Shown one piece after another: positions 1 through 11,747 of a DNA stretch of 64,000 nt. A program made the translations under genes and the position numbers. The DNA is from Pradoshia sp. D12 (GTDB taxonomy: Bacteria > Bacillota > Bacilli > Bacillales > Pradoshiaceae): assembly GCF_008935075.1 (NCBI RefSeq), contig NZ_CP044545.1, positions 242,501 to 306,500 of the forward strand. Reading direction: 5' to 3'. Below the pieces are notes generated by a model. It was not told the DNA's origin and searched no databases. It worked only from the letters and a program-made list of their open reading frames with translations. Position 1 is the first letter of the stretch, and every line of letters starts with the position of its first letter.

Positions 1-569
<569 letters not shown>

Positions 570-640
570 AATGATTCAAGCATACTTGCCAAACTTACAT
601 TATCCAGTTTTGAAGGAATGATTTCTTTCTAACCAAATAG

Positions 641-757
<117 letters not shown>

Positions 758-766
758 AATTTAAGA

Positions 767-797
767 AACCAGTTCAGTTGATGAGCTGGTTTTTTTG
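767..797 (+). terminator. rrn operon terminator
   Basis: The stem AACCAGTTCA / TGAGCTGGTT with a 5-base loop is followed by a run of T. It lies about 10 bases after the 5S gene and should end the rRNA operon. Confidence 0.9.
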
Positions 798-943
798 TGC
801 GTTTTTTAGGGAGCAAGGAGGATTTTGGATACTTGTTGGAGCTGGAGGAGTGAGGAGTCGGGATCAATCCACAGTCAATGGAATACCTTAAAGACGTGAA
901 TAAGGTATGGGAAAGGTGCGCTATTCTGGGTCTACCATCACCT

Positions 944-1378
944 ATACTGCACTTAGCCCGGGCAAAGATTGGTTGAAAGGTAGGCGAAGTGTGGAGGAAA
1001 GCAGCTATGTTCCACCTATGGGACACCTATGCCCGACCTATACCCGGGCAAAGGTGGTTAAAAGGTAGGTGAAGTGTGTAGGAAAGCAGCTATGCTCCAC
1101 CTATGAGGCACCTATGCCCGACCTATACTGGGGTAAAGGTGGTTGAAAGGTGGGTAAAGTATGGAGGAAAGCAGCTATGTTCCACCTATGGAACACCTAT
1201 GCCCGACCTATACCGGGGTAAAGGTGGTTGAAAGGTAGGCGAAGTATGGAGGAAAGCAGCTATGCTCCACCTATGAGGCACCTATGCCCGATCTATACCG
1301 GGGTAAAGGTGGTTGAAAGGTAGGCGAAGTGTGTAGGAAAGCAGCTATGCTCCACCTATGAGGCACCTATGCCCCGCG
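944..1378. repeat. 85-bp tandem repeat, about five copies
   Basis: The anchor GGAAAGCAGCTATG begins at 996, 1081, 1166, 1251 and 1336, an exact 85-base period with few substitutions between units. Each unit contains AAAGGTGGTTGAAAGGTAGG and CACCTATGCCCGACCTATA, and can form a small hairpin (TAGG..AGCA/TGCT..CCTA). The array fills much of the non-coding stretch between the rrn terminator and tsaE; the remaining ~230 bases up to tsaE show nothing recognisable. A single related sequence occurs at 51424-51463. No convincing reading frame crosses it. Function unknown. Confidence 0.9.
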
Positions 1379-1620
1379 GTGATCTATCCGCGTAGTCGTA
1401 CCGAAGCCGTGTCACACTGTATTAAAGCTATGCGAAGTATACAGCAAATCTGTAGTAGCCAAGACCTCATCTCAAGCAATAAATCTATACGTAAAGAGTC
1501 AGATATTCCATTACCAAATTCATATTTCTAACCTTGCGCTAACCTAAAAAAACGAAATTGGATTTACACACTAAAATAATGTAAACTTTAATAATAAAAT
1601 ATAAAGCATGGTGAATGACT

Positions 1621-2073
1621 GTGACCGAATATATGAGAATTTGTAATAGTGAAGAAGAGACCAGGAAGCTGGCAGAGGAAATTGGAAGTCGCCTGATTCC
1701 CGGATCTGTAATTGCGCTTGAGGGAGACCTAGGTGCAGGCAAAACAACATTTAGCAAGGGAATTGCTAAAGCAATTGGTGTAACAAGAAATGTAAATAGC
1801 CCGACCTTTACCATTATGAAAGAATATAAAGGGAAATTTCCACTTTATCACATGGATGTTTATCGAATTGAAAATGAAGAGGAAGATTTCGGGTTTGAAG
1901 AATATTTTGAAGGTGAAGGAATTACGATCGTCGAGTGGGCTCATCTGATAAAAGGACAATTGCCGGAAGAGCTTTTGACCTTATATTTATATCATGATGG
2001 GAATGATAGACGGAGAATTGTAGCTGAACCAAAAGGTGAATTTTATGAAAAGCTATGTGAGGAGATATTTTAA
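1621..2073 (+). CDS. tsaE: tRNA t6A biosynthesis ATPase TsaE
   Basis: TsaE is the small P-loop ATPase that works with TsaB and TsaD to put N6-threonylcarbamoyl on A37 of ANN-decoding tRNAs. The product shows the TsaE signature LEGDLGAGKTTF (Walker A), then NSPTFTIMKEY and the W-A-H segment IVEWAHLI. The usual length is about 150 residues. The GTG at 1621 has a GGTGA at 1610-1614 at good spacing; an in-frame ATG at 1615 is the alternative start. The stop overlaps the tsaB start (TAATG), so the genes are translationally coupled. thiL, which often precedes it in Bacillus, is absent here; an rRNA operon and repeats lie upstream instead. Confidence 0.95.
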   Translation: MTEYMRICNSEEETRKLAEEIGSRLIPGSVIALEGDLGAGKTTFSKGIAKAIGVTRNVNSPTFTIMKEYKGKFPLYHMDVYRIENEEEDFGFEEYFEGEGITIVEWAHLIKGQLPEELLTLYLYHDGNDRRRIVAEPKGEFYEKLCEEIF

Positions 2074-2777
2074 TGAATGTATTAGCAATTGATACATCTA
2101 CGAATGTCCTGGGAGTGGCTGTTGCTAATGAAAAAGGGATTATCGGAGAGCAAATAACATTTACAAAACGAAACCATTCAGTACGGGCGATGCCTTCCAT
2201 AGAAGCAATTTTGAAGGAATGTGGGCTTAAACCAGGAGACCTTGATAAAATAGTGGTGGCAAAGGGTCCTGGCTCTTATACTGGCGTAAGAATTGGCGTA
2301 ACGATTGCCAAGTCTTTGGCCTGGAGTCTAGGCATTCAATTATCAGGCGTATCAAGTTTAGAGGCGCTTGCCCTGAATGGCAGATATTTCAATGGTTTGG
2401 TATGTCCACTGTTTGATGCAAGAAGGGGACAGATTTATACAAGTCTTTTTAAATGGGATAATGGAGAGTTGGTTAGATTGGAGGAAGACCAGAATGTGTT
2501 GGCCATTGAGTGGGCTGAGCATTTAAAATCACTCAATCAACCTATACTATTCATAGGCAATGATGTTCCTATTCATATTGAGGCCCTAACAGAAATTCTT
2601 GGAGATAAGGCTATTATGGCACCATTATCATTGCAGCAGGCTAGACCGGGTGAATTAGCAATGCATGGCATGAATCTACCTGATGATGATATCCACACCT
2701 TTGTCCCCAATTACGTACGTTTAGCAGAAGCTGAGGCGAAATGGTTAGAAGCTCAAGAGAAACAGAGGGAAGAGTAA
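2073..2777 (+). CDS. tsaB: t6A complex scaffold TsaB
   Basis: TsaB is an inactive TsaD paralogue (ASKHA fold) that holds TsaD and TsaE together in the t6A-synthesising complex. The N-terminus MNVLAIDTSTNVLGVAV is the family hallmark, followed by VAKGPGSYTGVRIG near residue 65. It is 234 residues long, normal for Bacillus YdiC. The start overlaps the tsaE stop and its own stop overlaps the rimI start, so tsaE-tsaB-rimI-tsaD read as one operon. Confidence 0.96.
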   Translation: MNVLAIDTSTNVLGVAVANEKGIIGEQITFTKRNHSVRAMPSIEAILKECGLKPGDLDKIVVAKGPGSYTGVRIGVTIAKSLAWSLGIQLSGVSSLEALALNGRYFNGLVCPLFDARRGQIYTSLFKWDNGELVRLEEDQNVLAIEWAEHLKSLNQPILFIGNDVPIHIEALTEILGDKAIMAPLSLQQARPGELAMHGMNLPDDDIHTFVPNYVRLAEAEAKWLEAQEKQREE

Positions 2778-3229
2778 TGAATCAGACGATTACATTTCGT
2801 AAGATGACTATAGAGGATCTTGATAGTGTGATTGAGGTAGAGCATGCTTCTTTTACTTTGCCATGGAGCAAAGAAGCTTTTTATAATGAGCTGATGAACA
2901 ATCAATATGCGTATTATTTGGTAGCAGAGGACCAGGGGAAAGTAATTGGTTATTGCGGTACATGGTTCATCCTCGATGAGGGCCATATCACGAATATTGC
3001 TGTATTGCCGGAATGGAGAGGCAAAAAAATCGGGGAAGAATTAATGGTGCGTATGTTGGGCAAAGCACAAAGCATGGGAGTGAAAAGAATGACTCTCGAG
3101 GTACGGATCGGAAACCAAACTGCTCAAAGTCTCTATCGAAAATTGGGCTTTAAAGATGGTGGCATAAGAAAGTTTTATTATACAGACAATATGGAAGATG
3201 CATTAGTAATGTGGGTGGAATTATGGTGA
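2777..3229 (+). CDS. rimI: ribosomal protein S18 alanine N-acetyltransferase RimI
   Basis: GNAT-fold acetyltransferase of about 150 residues; RimI acetylates the N-terminal alanine of ribosomal protein S18. The acetyl-CoA loop [15 protein letters not shown] and the C-terminal segment [13 protein letters not shown] are clear. The start at 2777 overlaps the tsaB stop (TAATGA); a longer in-frame reading from 2741 would run far into tsaB and is unlikely. Placement between tsaB and tsaD is typical of Bacillus. Confidence 0.94.
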   Translation: MNQTITFRKMTIEDLDSVIEVEHASFTLPWSKEAFYNELMNNQYAYYLVAEDQGKVIGYCGTWFILDEGHITNIAVLPEWRGKKIGEELMVRMLGKAQSMGVKRMTLEVRIGNQTAQSLYRKLGFKDGGIRKFYYTDNMEDALVMWVELW

Positions 3230-4242
3230 ATAAAGAAAATCAAATCATATTAGGTATAGAAACCAGCTGTGATGAAACAGCAGCAGCAGTCATAAAAAAT
3301 GGCCGAGAAATCCTTTCAAATGTTGTAGCTTCTCAAATCGAGAGCCATAAACGTTTTGGCGGAGTCGTTCCTGAAATTGCTTCAAGGCATCATGTTGAAG
3401 CAATTACCCTTGTAGTTGAAGAGGCATTGGAGAAGGCAGAAATCTCTTGGGATGATCTTGATGGAATTGCGGTTACTGAAGGTCCTGGGTTAGTGGGAGC
3501 TCTCTTAATAGGCGTAAATGCGGCAAAAGCATTGGCTTTTGCTCATGGAATTCCACTTATTAATGTACATCATATAGCTGGGCATATATATGCAAACAGA
3601 ATTCTCACTGAGTTTTCTTTTCCCCTCCTTGCATTGGTTGTATCCGGTGGCCATACGGAGCTGGTGTTGATGAAGGAGCATGGAGCTTTTGACGTTATAG
3701 GGGAAACAAGAGATGATGCAGCCGGTGAAGCATATGATAAAGTAGCTCGTACGCTAAAGCTACCTTATCCGGGCGGCCCTCATATTGATCGACTGGCGCA
3801 TGAAGGTCAGCCAACAGTTAAACTGCCTCGTGCATGGCTAGAAGAGGATTCATATGATTTCAGTTTCAGTGGATTAAAATCGGCTGTTATAAATACATTG
3901 CATAATGCCAACCAAAAAGGTGAAGTGATAGCTCCTGAGGATCTGGCCTGCAGCTTTCAGGAAAGTGTAATTGATGTCTTAGTAACTAAAACCGTAAAAG
4001 CAGCAGATGAGTTCCAGGTGAAACAAGTACTGTTAGCCGGTGGGGTTGCTGCCAATAAAGGATTAAGAACTAAATTAGAAGAAGCTTTTATAGACAAAAA
4101 GGAAGTAGAATTGATTATACCTCCACTTTATTTATGTACAGATAATGCAGCAATGATTGCTGTAGCAGGTAGTATTGCTTTTGAAAAAGGCAAACGAGCT
4201 GCCATGGACTTGAATGCAAATCCAGGATTGATATTGGAATAA
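3223..4242 (+). CDS. tsaD: tRNA threonylcarbamoyltransferase TsaD
   Basis: Catalytic subunit that transfers threonylcarbamoyl from TC-AMP to A37 of tRNA (formerly Gcp/YdiE). Visible motifs are [14 protein letters not shown] at the N-terminus, metal-binding [10 protein letters not shown] (H-x3-H), [18 protein letters not shown] and the C-terminal [12 protein letters not shown], all typical of Kae1/TsaD. About 340 residues. The start is ambiguous: GTG 3211, ATG 3223 and GTG 3226 are in frame. ATG 3223 is chosen; it overlaps the rimI stop, and the GGTGGA at 3214-3219 is its likely ribosome site. Last gene of the operon, followed by a terminator. Confidence 0.96.
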   Translation: MVNKENQIILGIETSCDETAAAVIKNGREILSNVVASQIESHKRFGGVVPEIASRHHVEAITLVVEEALEKAEISWDDLDGIAVTEGPGLVGALLIGVNAAKALAFAHGIPLINVHHIAGHIYANRILTEFSFPLLALVVSGGHTELVLMKEHGAFDVIGETRDDAAGEAYDKVARTLKLPYPGGPHIDRLAHEGQPTVKLPRAWLEEDSYDFSFSGLKSAVINTLHNANQKGEVIAPEDLACSFQESVIDVLVTKTVKAADEFQVKQVLLAGGVAANKGLRTKLEEAFIDKKEVELIIPPLYLCTDNAAMIAVAGSIAFEKGKRAAMDLNANPGLILE

Positions 4243-4244
4243 AA

Positions 4245-4285
4245 AATAAGAGGGTTACTTGTATTAAGTAATCCTCTTATTTTAT
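4245..4285 (+). terminator. terminator after tsaD
   Basis: Inverted repeat AATAAGAGG..TTACTT / AAGTAA..CCTCTTATT followed by TTTATT, starting just after the tsaD stop. Confidence 0.85.
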
Positions 4286-4326
4286 TGGTAAAAAAATTGA
4301 TTGAAAAGTAAAAGCACTCGAATAAT

Positions 4327-4450
4327 TGTGGATAACTACGTGTTATCAACAGATTCTGTGGATAAAAGATTTGAAATCTGTGGATAATGTGGAAAAATCA
4401 AAATAAACCTTATTTTATAACTTTTTTAATGTGGATAAAAATGTTGATAA
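4327..4450. promoter_or_regulatory. DnaA-box cluster in the tsaD-ydiF intergenic region
   Basis: Four perfect DnaA boxes (TGTGGATAA, complement of TTATCCACA) lie in the same orientation at 4327-4335, 4357-4365, 4379-4387 and 4430-4438. One-mismatch relatives TTATCAACA (4343-4351, opposite strand) and TGTTGATAA (4442-4450) are also present. B. subtilis is known to have a DnaA-box cluster in its gcp-ydiF intergenic region that titrates DnaA and helps restrain initiation. Position and neighbours match, so this is very probably the orthologous site. Confidence 0.9.
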
Positions 4451-4480
4451 AAACCAAGCCATCCCTAACTTGGTTTTTTA
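4451..4480. terminator. terminator for the converging ydiF gene
   Basis: Stem AAACCAAG / CTTGGTTT with A-rich and T-rich flanks on either side, so it can work in both directions. It lies just beyond the ydiF stop codon. Confidence 0.8.
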
Positions 4481-4487
4481 TCTTGAT

Positions 4488-6410
4488 TTATTCGTCTTGT
4501 AGAGAAGTCCACTCTTCCATTAATGCTTCCAATTCTTCTTCAGTTGCTGTAAGAGTTGTCTGGATTTCCAATGATTTCTCATGGTCCTGATAGATTTCCG
4601 GATCACATAATTGTGTATTTAAATCGGATATCCGTGTATCAAGTTCTTCAATGGTAGTTTCAATTTCTGCGATACGTCTTTGGCGTTGGCGCTCTTTCTT
4701 TTTAAGCTCCTTGTCCTCCTGATAAGTAGTTTTATCTGAAACAGGGCGATTGTTGGAGATAGAATCCGCTGGTTTTTCCAGTTCAGCGAGTTCCGCTTGT
4801 TCTTGTTTTTTCTGAATATAGTAGTCATAATCTCCCAAGTATTCAATTGTACCATCTGCTTTCATTTCCAATACTTTATCGGCAATTCGATTGATAAAGT
4901 AACGGTCATGGGATACAAAGAGGAGAGTGCCTGAATAATCAACCAGTGCATTTTCAAGCACTAATTTACTGTCCAAATCCAAGTGGTTGGTCGGCTCATC
5001 TAAAATTAAAAGGTTGGCTTTTTGCATCATTAATTTTGAAAGAGCCAGCCGTGCTTTTTCACCACCGCTCAAGGTAGAGACAGTTTTCATTACATCGTCT
5101 CCGCTGAATAGAAAGTTTCCTAATATGGATCGGATATCCTTTTCAGGTTGGTTAGGGAAGTCATCCCATAACTCATTTAGCACAGTTTTGTTGGACGATA
5201 GATTAGCCTGCTCTTGATCATAATATCCGAGTGTCACATTGGCACCGAGCTGAAAATCTCCATGCAAAGCCGGAATTCTGTTAATCAATGTTTTTAATAA
5301 AGTAGATTTCCCTACCCCATTAGGACCAATCAGTGCAATGCTTTCTCCTCTAGTGATTCTAAAGTTCAAGTGGCTGGCAACAGGTGCTTCATATCCAATA
5401 GACAAATCATTTGCCTGAAGAACTTCATTACCACTTTGCTTTTCAATCTCAAAGGTAAAATTAGCTGATTTTTCATCGCCCAAGGGCCGATCCATTACTT
5501 CCATACGCTGCAGGGCCTTTTGCCGGCTCTGGGCTCGTTTAGTTGTAGATGCTCTGGCCATGTTTCTTTGGACAAAATCTTTTAATTTTGCAATCTCATC
5601 CTGCTGTTTTTCATAAAGCTTTGCATTACGTTCGTATTCCTCTGCCTTTTGCTCTAAGTATCTGCTGTAATTCCCTGTATATTTCTTAATTGATGTTCGG
5701 GAAAGCTCCATTACTTGATGGACAACCTTATCAAGGAAATAACGATCATGGGAAACAATTAGGATAGCGCCAGGGTAAGATTGAAGATAGCCTTCGAGCC
5801 AGCTTAATGTATCGATATCAAGATGGTTGGTCGGCTCGTCTAGAATCAGTAAATCAGGTTTCGTTAATAATAATTTACCTAGTGCAAGCCTGGTTTTTTG
5901 GCCGCCGCTTAAGGAATTAATAGATGTAGTATAATCATAATCCGAGAAACGCAGACCGTGTAAGACAGAACGTACATCTGCTTCCATTTGGTAACCGCCA
6001 GAATTTTTAAATTGCTCCTGGAGACGATCGTAATCTTTTAATACCCGGTTATATTTTTGTTCATCATTGTAGACAGAAGGATCAGCCATAGATTTTTCCA
6101 ATAATCTCAATTCATCTTCTTGTTTTTGTAAGCCTTCAAAAACAGAGATCATTTCATCCCAAATAGAGCGGTCTGATTGGAGACCGGTATTTTGAGCCAA
6201 ATATCCAATCGAAACATCTTTTGGCTTATAGATCTCCCCACTGTCATGTGAAAGGTGACCTGCAATGATCTTAAGCAGGGTGGATTTTCCTGCACCGTTT
6301 CTGCCAACAAGTGCTATACGGTCTTTCGTTTGAACTTCGAGCTTAATAGTAGATAAAATTGCTTCAGCTCCATAATATTTGGATACATTATTAACTTGTA
6401 AAATAATCAT
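4488..6410 (-). CDS. ydiF: ABC-F family ATPase (YdiF)
   Basis: Soluble twin-ABC protein of 640 residues with no membrane segments. ABC-F proteins bind the ribosomal E site and act in translation or antibiotic protection. Domain 1 has Walker A GRNGAGKST (about 36-44), signature LSGGQ and Walker B LLILDEPTNHLD. The charged P-site-tRNA-interaction linker follows. Domain 2 has GPNGVGKST, LSGGE and a second LLILDEPTNHLD. The last ~90 residues are charged coiled coil. The ribosome site GAGGTGAG precedes the ATG. Orientation is opposite to tsaD, as in B. subtilis. Confidence 0.95.
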   Translation of the reverse strand: MIILQVNNVSKYYGAEAILSTIKLEVQTKDRIALVGRNGAGKSTLLKIIAGHLSHDSGEIYKPKDVSIGYLAQNTGLQSDRSIWDEMISVFEGLQKQEDELRLLEKSMADPSVYNDEQKYNRVLKDYDRLQEQFKNSGGYQMEADVRSVLHGLRFSDYDYTTSINSLSGGQKTRLALGKLLLTKPDLLILDEPTNHLDIDTLSWLEGYLQSYPGAILIVSHDRYFLDKVVHQVMELSRTSIKKYTGNYSRYLEQKAEEYERNAKLYEKQQDEIAKLKDFVQRNMARASTTKRAQSRQKALQRMEVMDRPLGDEKSANFTFEIEKQSGNEVLQANDLSIGYEAPVASHLNFRITRGESIALIGPNGVGKSTLLKTLINRIPALHGDFQLGANVTLGYYDQEQANLSSNKTVLNELWDDFPNQPEKDIRSILGNFLFSGDDVMKTVSTLSGGEKARLALSKLMMQKANLLILDEPTNHLDLDSKLVLENALVDYSGTLLFVSHDRYFINRIADKVLEMKADGTIEYLGDYDYYIQKKQEQAELAELEKPADSISNNRPVSDKTTYQEDKELKKKERQRQRRIAEIETTIEELDTRISDLNTQLCDPEIYQDHEKSLEIQTTLTATEEELEALMEEWTSLQDE

Positions 6411-7053
6411 ATTCTCACCTCAAGAAGTACATACCTTAAGTGTAGCCTACTCTTGATAAGCACCGCAACTTAATAGAAAATTTGTGAATACTCACACAAA
6501 AATTACCAAAAATGATAGAAATATTATAGAATAGGAATAGGAGAATAAACTTTCAGTGAATTTACGTGCTTTATTAATCAGGAAAGATCCCATATGATTG
6601 GTACCGCGGAGGTAACCTGGAAACAATCAGAACCGCTAGTCCTAGTATTTTGCTCGAATATAAAATTAACGAATCATTGATAAAAAAGCGGCGTATTATA
6701 CATAGCTAAGATAGTTAGAATTATGGTAGTGAAGAAAACTTCTGATATAATTTCTATGTGGTACCCGGGCACTCCAAGGATTAGATATTGATTTTATATG
6801 GAAAAAAGCTGAAAATATGAATAGATTAATTATTCGTATAATCTTAAAAACGAAAGTAAGAAATAACAGCTGTTTCAGCAATACTTGATTAACCTTATAT
6901 GTTATGTGCAAAGCAATCGAAAAATCAATGGTTATTGAAGGAAACTATTTTCATTGGAAAACCGGGGGGGTAAAACCAGTCGGGATTATCAAAGGCAGTT
7001 TTGATATATGGAGTAACGATTGACAAGAAAGAATAGGGAGAAGGGAATTAATT
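6411..7053. other. Non-coding stretch between ydiF and rex
   Basis: About 640 AT-rich bases with no supported gene. It must hold the divergent ydiF and rex promoters, but none is clear enough to call. GGTACCGCGG at 6600-6609 resembles the T-box antiterminator core, but no T-box leader, terminator pair or aminoacyl-tRNA gene accompanies it. TGTGA-N4-TCACA at 6483-6496 is a weak Rex/Fnr-like palindrome with non-standard spacing. Confidence 0.6.
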
Positions 7054-7710
7054 TTGCAGGAAAATACTAAAATACCGCAGGCTACAGCCAAACGACTTCC
7101 ATTATATTATCGTTTTATACAAAATCTACACGCGTCAGGAAAACTACGAGTTTCTTCCGCAGAACTAAGTGAAGCTGTTAAAGTAGATTCAGCTACTATA
7201 CGAAGAGATTTCTCGTACTTTGGTGCTTTAGGTAAAAAAGGGTATGGTTACAATGTTAATTATCTATTATCCTTCTTTAGAAAAACTCTCGATCAAGATG
7301 AGATTACAAAGGTAGCTCTAATTGGAGTCGGGAATCTAGGTACAGCTTTCTTAAATTATAATTTTATGAAAAATAATAATACAAAGATTGAAATGGCGTT
7401 TGATGTTTCTCCTGATAAAGTAGGAACCCTTATAGGGGATGTTCCGCTCTATCATATGGATGAACTGGAGAAAAAACTTGAAAAGCAAGATATTAGTGTA
7501 GCTATTTTAACAGTTCCATCACAGGTTGCCCAATCTATTACAGATCGTTTAGTGGCTGCGAACATTAAGGCTATTTTAAACTTTACGCCGGCACGTCTGA
7601 ATGTGCCAGACAGCATTCGTGTCCATCATATTGACCTTGCAGTCGAATTGCAATCATTAGTATATTTTCTTAAACATTATCCATCCGGAAATACGGAAGA
7701 TACAGAATAA
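7054..7710 (+). CDS. rex: redox-sensing transcriptional repressor Rex
   Basis: Rex represses fermentation and respiration genes when NADH is low relative to NAD+. Residues 1-80 are the winged helix ([20 protein letters not shown]). Residues 85-200 form the NAD(H)-binding Rossmann domain with GVGNLGTA at 91-98. Length 218 is normal. The start codon is TTG at 7054, preceded by GGGAGAAGGGA. Strong resemblance to B. subtilis YdiH. The tatAC genes that follow rex in B. subtilis are missing and converging ydiK lies downstream. Confidence 0.97.
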   Translation: MQENTKIPQATAKRLPLYYRFIQNLHASGKLRVSSAELSEAVKVDSATIRRDFSYFGALGKKGYGYNVNYLLSFFRKTLDQDEITKVALIGVGNLGTAFLNYNFMKNNNTKIEMAFDVSPDKVGTLIGDVPLYHMDELEKKLEKQDISVAILTVPSQVAQSITDRLVAANIKAILNFTPARLNVPDSIRVHHIDLAVELQSLVYFLKHYPSGNTEDTE

Positions 7711-7746
7711 AAAATCTCGAAGGTTTTCCCTCCGAGATTTTTTTTG
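7711..7746. terminator. bidirectional terminator between rex and ydiK
   Basis: Stem AAAATCTCG / CGAGATTTT with A and T tracts on the two sides, placed between the converging rex and ydiK genes. Confidence 0.88.
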
Positions 7747-7959
7747 TTATTCTTTTGGTTTTTCACTTTTCATTTTCTTTATTTGCTTATGAATCATCAC
7801 CAAGCGGATTCCTGAACCAACATCAAGTGTAGCCAGTATGATCAGGAAATAGGTAAAGAAATCCCAACCGCTGCGTGATACATTTTGAACAGCAAAAAAT
7901 ATAAAAATAGCACCTAAAATTAAGTAAGTCGTTGCCATATACAACGGTGAACGTCTCAT
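7747..7959 (-). CDS. ydiK: YdiK-type small membrane protein
   Basis: Seventy residues with two hydrophobic segments (about 8-25 and 33-53) and a basic, charged C-terminus. Pattern and position match B. subtilis YdiK, a family of unknown function (DUF4305, from memory). The ribosome site GGAGG precedes the ATG, which overlaps the ydiL stop (ATGA), so ydiL-ydiK form a two-gene operon. Confidence 0.85.
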   Translation of the reverse strand: MRRSPLYMATTYLILGAIFIFFAVQNVSRSGWDFFTYFLIILATLDVGSGIRLVMIHKQIKKMKSEKPKE

Positions 7960-8687
7960 AACAAACCTCCGATAAAGCTTTGAACTTTATTAAGCTCTTC
8001 CATATTTTTTAATATATCATCTTTGTAAAGTGATTGTACGATTACAACTAATGTATTCATAGTAATGTGGGCAAAAATAGGAACAAGGATTCTCTTTGTT
8101 TTAACATATAAATAAGCAAATGTGAATCCCATTGCTGTATAAAGCAGGATATGTACAAATTCCATGTGAGCAACGGCAAAGATCAGTGAACTGATTAACG
8201 CGCTCAGGAAGAAATTCAATCGCTTGTGTAATGTGCCAAAGATAATTTTCCTAAAGACAATCTCTTCTAAAAATGGCCCAAGTACAGAACTGACTACCAT
8301 AACAAGCGGTACTGCCTCAATGAGACCGAGTATATTCTGTGTATTTTCAGACCCGGTAGGAATACCAATAATTCGTTCGATATTACCAGCTATAGATTGT
8401 GAAAACAAAGCAAGAAATACTCCGCCAATTGCCCAGCCGATCGAAGCTCCCACACTTGCCTGATCGCCTAAGCTTCTATTATTTTTTTCATATCTCAGTA
8501 GGACTAGAGTAATGATAGAAGCCAGAATAAAGCTTATAACAATCCAATACCCTGCAGCCAATACTTCTATCCGTTCCGCGGGGATATTCGTGTTCGATAA
8601 GAAAACCAGCATAATTGGGATACCAAGAATAGAAGAAAATTGCATGGCAATATAGGTAATGAGAATTGACCAGTAATATTTTTTCAA
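7956..8687 (-). CDS. ydiL: CPBP-family intramembrane metalloprotease (YdiL)
   Basis: Polytopic membrane protein of 243 residues with the CPBP (CAAX protease / bacteriocin-processing, Abi) motifs: EEIVFRKIIFG (EExxxR), then AVAHMEF and HITMN carrying the other metal-ligand positions. The family contains Rce1-like intramembrane glutamyl proteases; the bacterial substrate is usually unknown. Start is TTG at 8687 with AAGGGAG nine bases upstream. Same place as ydiL in B. subtilis, next to groES and transcribed away from it. Confidence 0.9.
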   Translation of the reverse strand: MKKYYWSILITYIAMQFSSILGIPIMLVFLSNTNIPAERIEVLAAGYWIVISFILASIITLVLLRYEKNNRSLGDQASVGASIGWAIGGVFLALFSQSIAGNIERIIGIPTGSENTQNILGLIEAVPLVMVVSSVLGPFLEEIVFRKIIFGTLHKRLNFFLSALISSLIFAVAHMEFVHILLYTAMGFTFAYLYVKTKRILVPIFAHITMNTLVVIVQSLYKDDILKNMEELNKVQSFIGGLL

Positions 8688-8886
8688 ATAGAAAAACTCC
8701 CTTAATCTTTTATATAGATATTAGATTGCGTATATCTTTAATTTTAACCGTTTTTACCTCATAGTTACAATTGCGAAACATTTTCCTTCTCTTCATCTAC
8801 CAAACTGAAATAAAAAGGATATTTAGACCTTATTTGGGTAAGATAAATAAATGGTGATAAAATTTAAAAATTTTAACTAATATTAC

Positions 8887-8952
8887 TTGCAAATCATTGG
8901 TTCTTTATTTAAACTATAAATTGTGTTAGCACTCAACGATGATGAGTGCTAA
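8887..8952 (+). promoter_or_regulatory. groESL control region with perfect CIRCE operator
   Basis: A perfect CIRCE element, TTAGCACTC-N9-GAGTGCTAA, occupies 8926-8952, about 35 bases before groES. CIRCE is the binding site of the heat-shock repressor HrcA, so groESL should be derepressed on heat or protein-folding stress. TTGCAA at 8887 and AT-rich hexamers near 8910-8920 are probable sigma-A promoter elements, but their exact pairing is uncertain. Confidence 0.95.
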
Positions 8953-8987
8953 TAAAAATGGAGATAACTTTAAGGAGGTAGTTTTAC

Positions 8988-10966
<1,979 letters not shown>

Positions 10967-11037
10967 AGCCCCAAACCCTTGATATATAAGGATTTTGAAT
11001 AGGGGATAAGAGAGATGCTAACATTTCTCGCCCGATT

Positions 11038-11074
11038 AGAGGCTTCTCATTAATTTATGAGAAGCCTCTTTTTA
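11038..11074 (+). terminator. terminator downstream of groEL
   Basis: Thirteen-base perfect stem AGAGGCTTCTCAT / ATGAGAAGCCTCT, loop TAATTT, then TTTTT. Confidence 0.9.
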
Positions 11075-11680
11075 TTTCTTTAAATAGTTTGGTAAAAATG
11101 AATTCTTCTTTTAGGAATTACACCACCAGTACCTATGTTTTTCCATATATAACTGTCTTGGAATTAAAATAACGCTATCTCGATATATATTTAAAAGAAA
11201 CCAACTAACATTTGTATAGTTGTTTTTTATATTACTTGTTAAAAGTTTGGAAGACTTAAGAATATAGATCTCTAAAACTTTTTTAATATAGTAAATAACA
11301 GAAGAGAAATCACCTTTTTTTGGAGGTGTGGATGATGAGAAGGTTAAAGGGAATCGTATATTTTAAAGATTAACAGGAGATAAAAAATTCATACAAAAAT
11401 GTTAAGTTTGGTTTTTAAAAATTTTATTGCTATAAAAAATTATGTTGATATAATAATAAAAGATAAAGAAACTCCTGAAAAGATAGATTTTTCCGAGAGG
11501 AAGATATATTGGAGAAAATATAAAACTTTTACAATTAATAATATATAAAAAATAGGCTTTTTATGGAGATAGCAAGTAACATACGAGCTAGCATTAAATA
11601 CCTGGTAAATTAATTGAAAAATGGACTGTACAAAATTAAAGGGTACTCTTTTGGAAAAAGAAATAACTGTCATTTTAATG
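11075..11680. other. Non-coding leader region of the sipW-type operon
   Basis: About 600 very AT-rich bases with no supported gene. A 13-codon frame at 11332-11373 has a strong ribosome site (GGAGGTG) that can pair with an upstream CACCT; it may be a leader peptide or chance. No integrase remnant is visible. The operon promoter should lie here, but none is distinctive. Confidence 0.55.
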
Positions 11681-11712
11681 TGTATTCCTTTAAAAGTGGA
11701 ATGCATTTTTTA
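11681..11712 (+). terminator. possible attenuator before the sipW-type operon
   Basis: Stem TGTATTCC / GGAATGCA (one G-U pair) with a T-rich tail, ending 35 bases before the first gene of the operon. An intrinsic terminator in a leader suggests control by antitermination, though no ligand-binding fold is recognised upstream. Confidence 0.5.
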
Positions 11713-11747
11713 TTACTAATGAAAAAAGGAACAAGGAGGAAGGTAGA

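Noticed and set aside
6482-6499. TTGTGAATACTCACACAA, a possible Rex operator upstream of ydiF and rex
   Set aside because: The palindromic core is TGTGA-N4-TCACA, while Rex sites need six bases between halves. It is also over 500 bases from rex.
6600-6609. GGTACCGCGG as the antiterminator core of a T-box leader
   Set aside because: No stem I, specifier loop, terminator pair or amino-acid-related gene is nearby; only a ten-base match.
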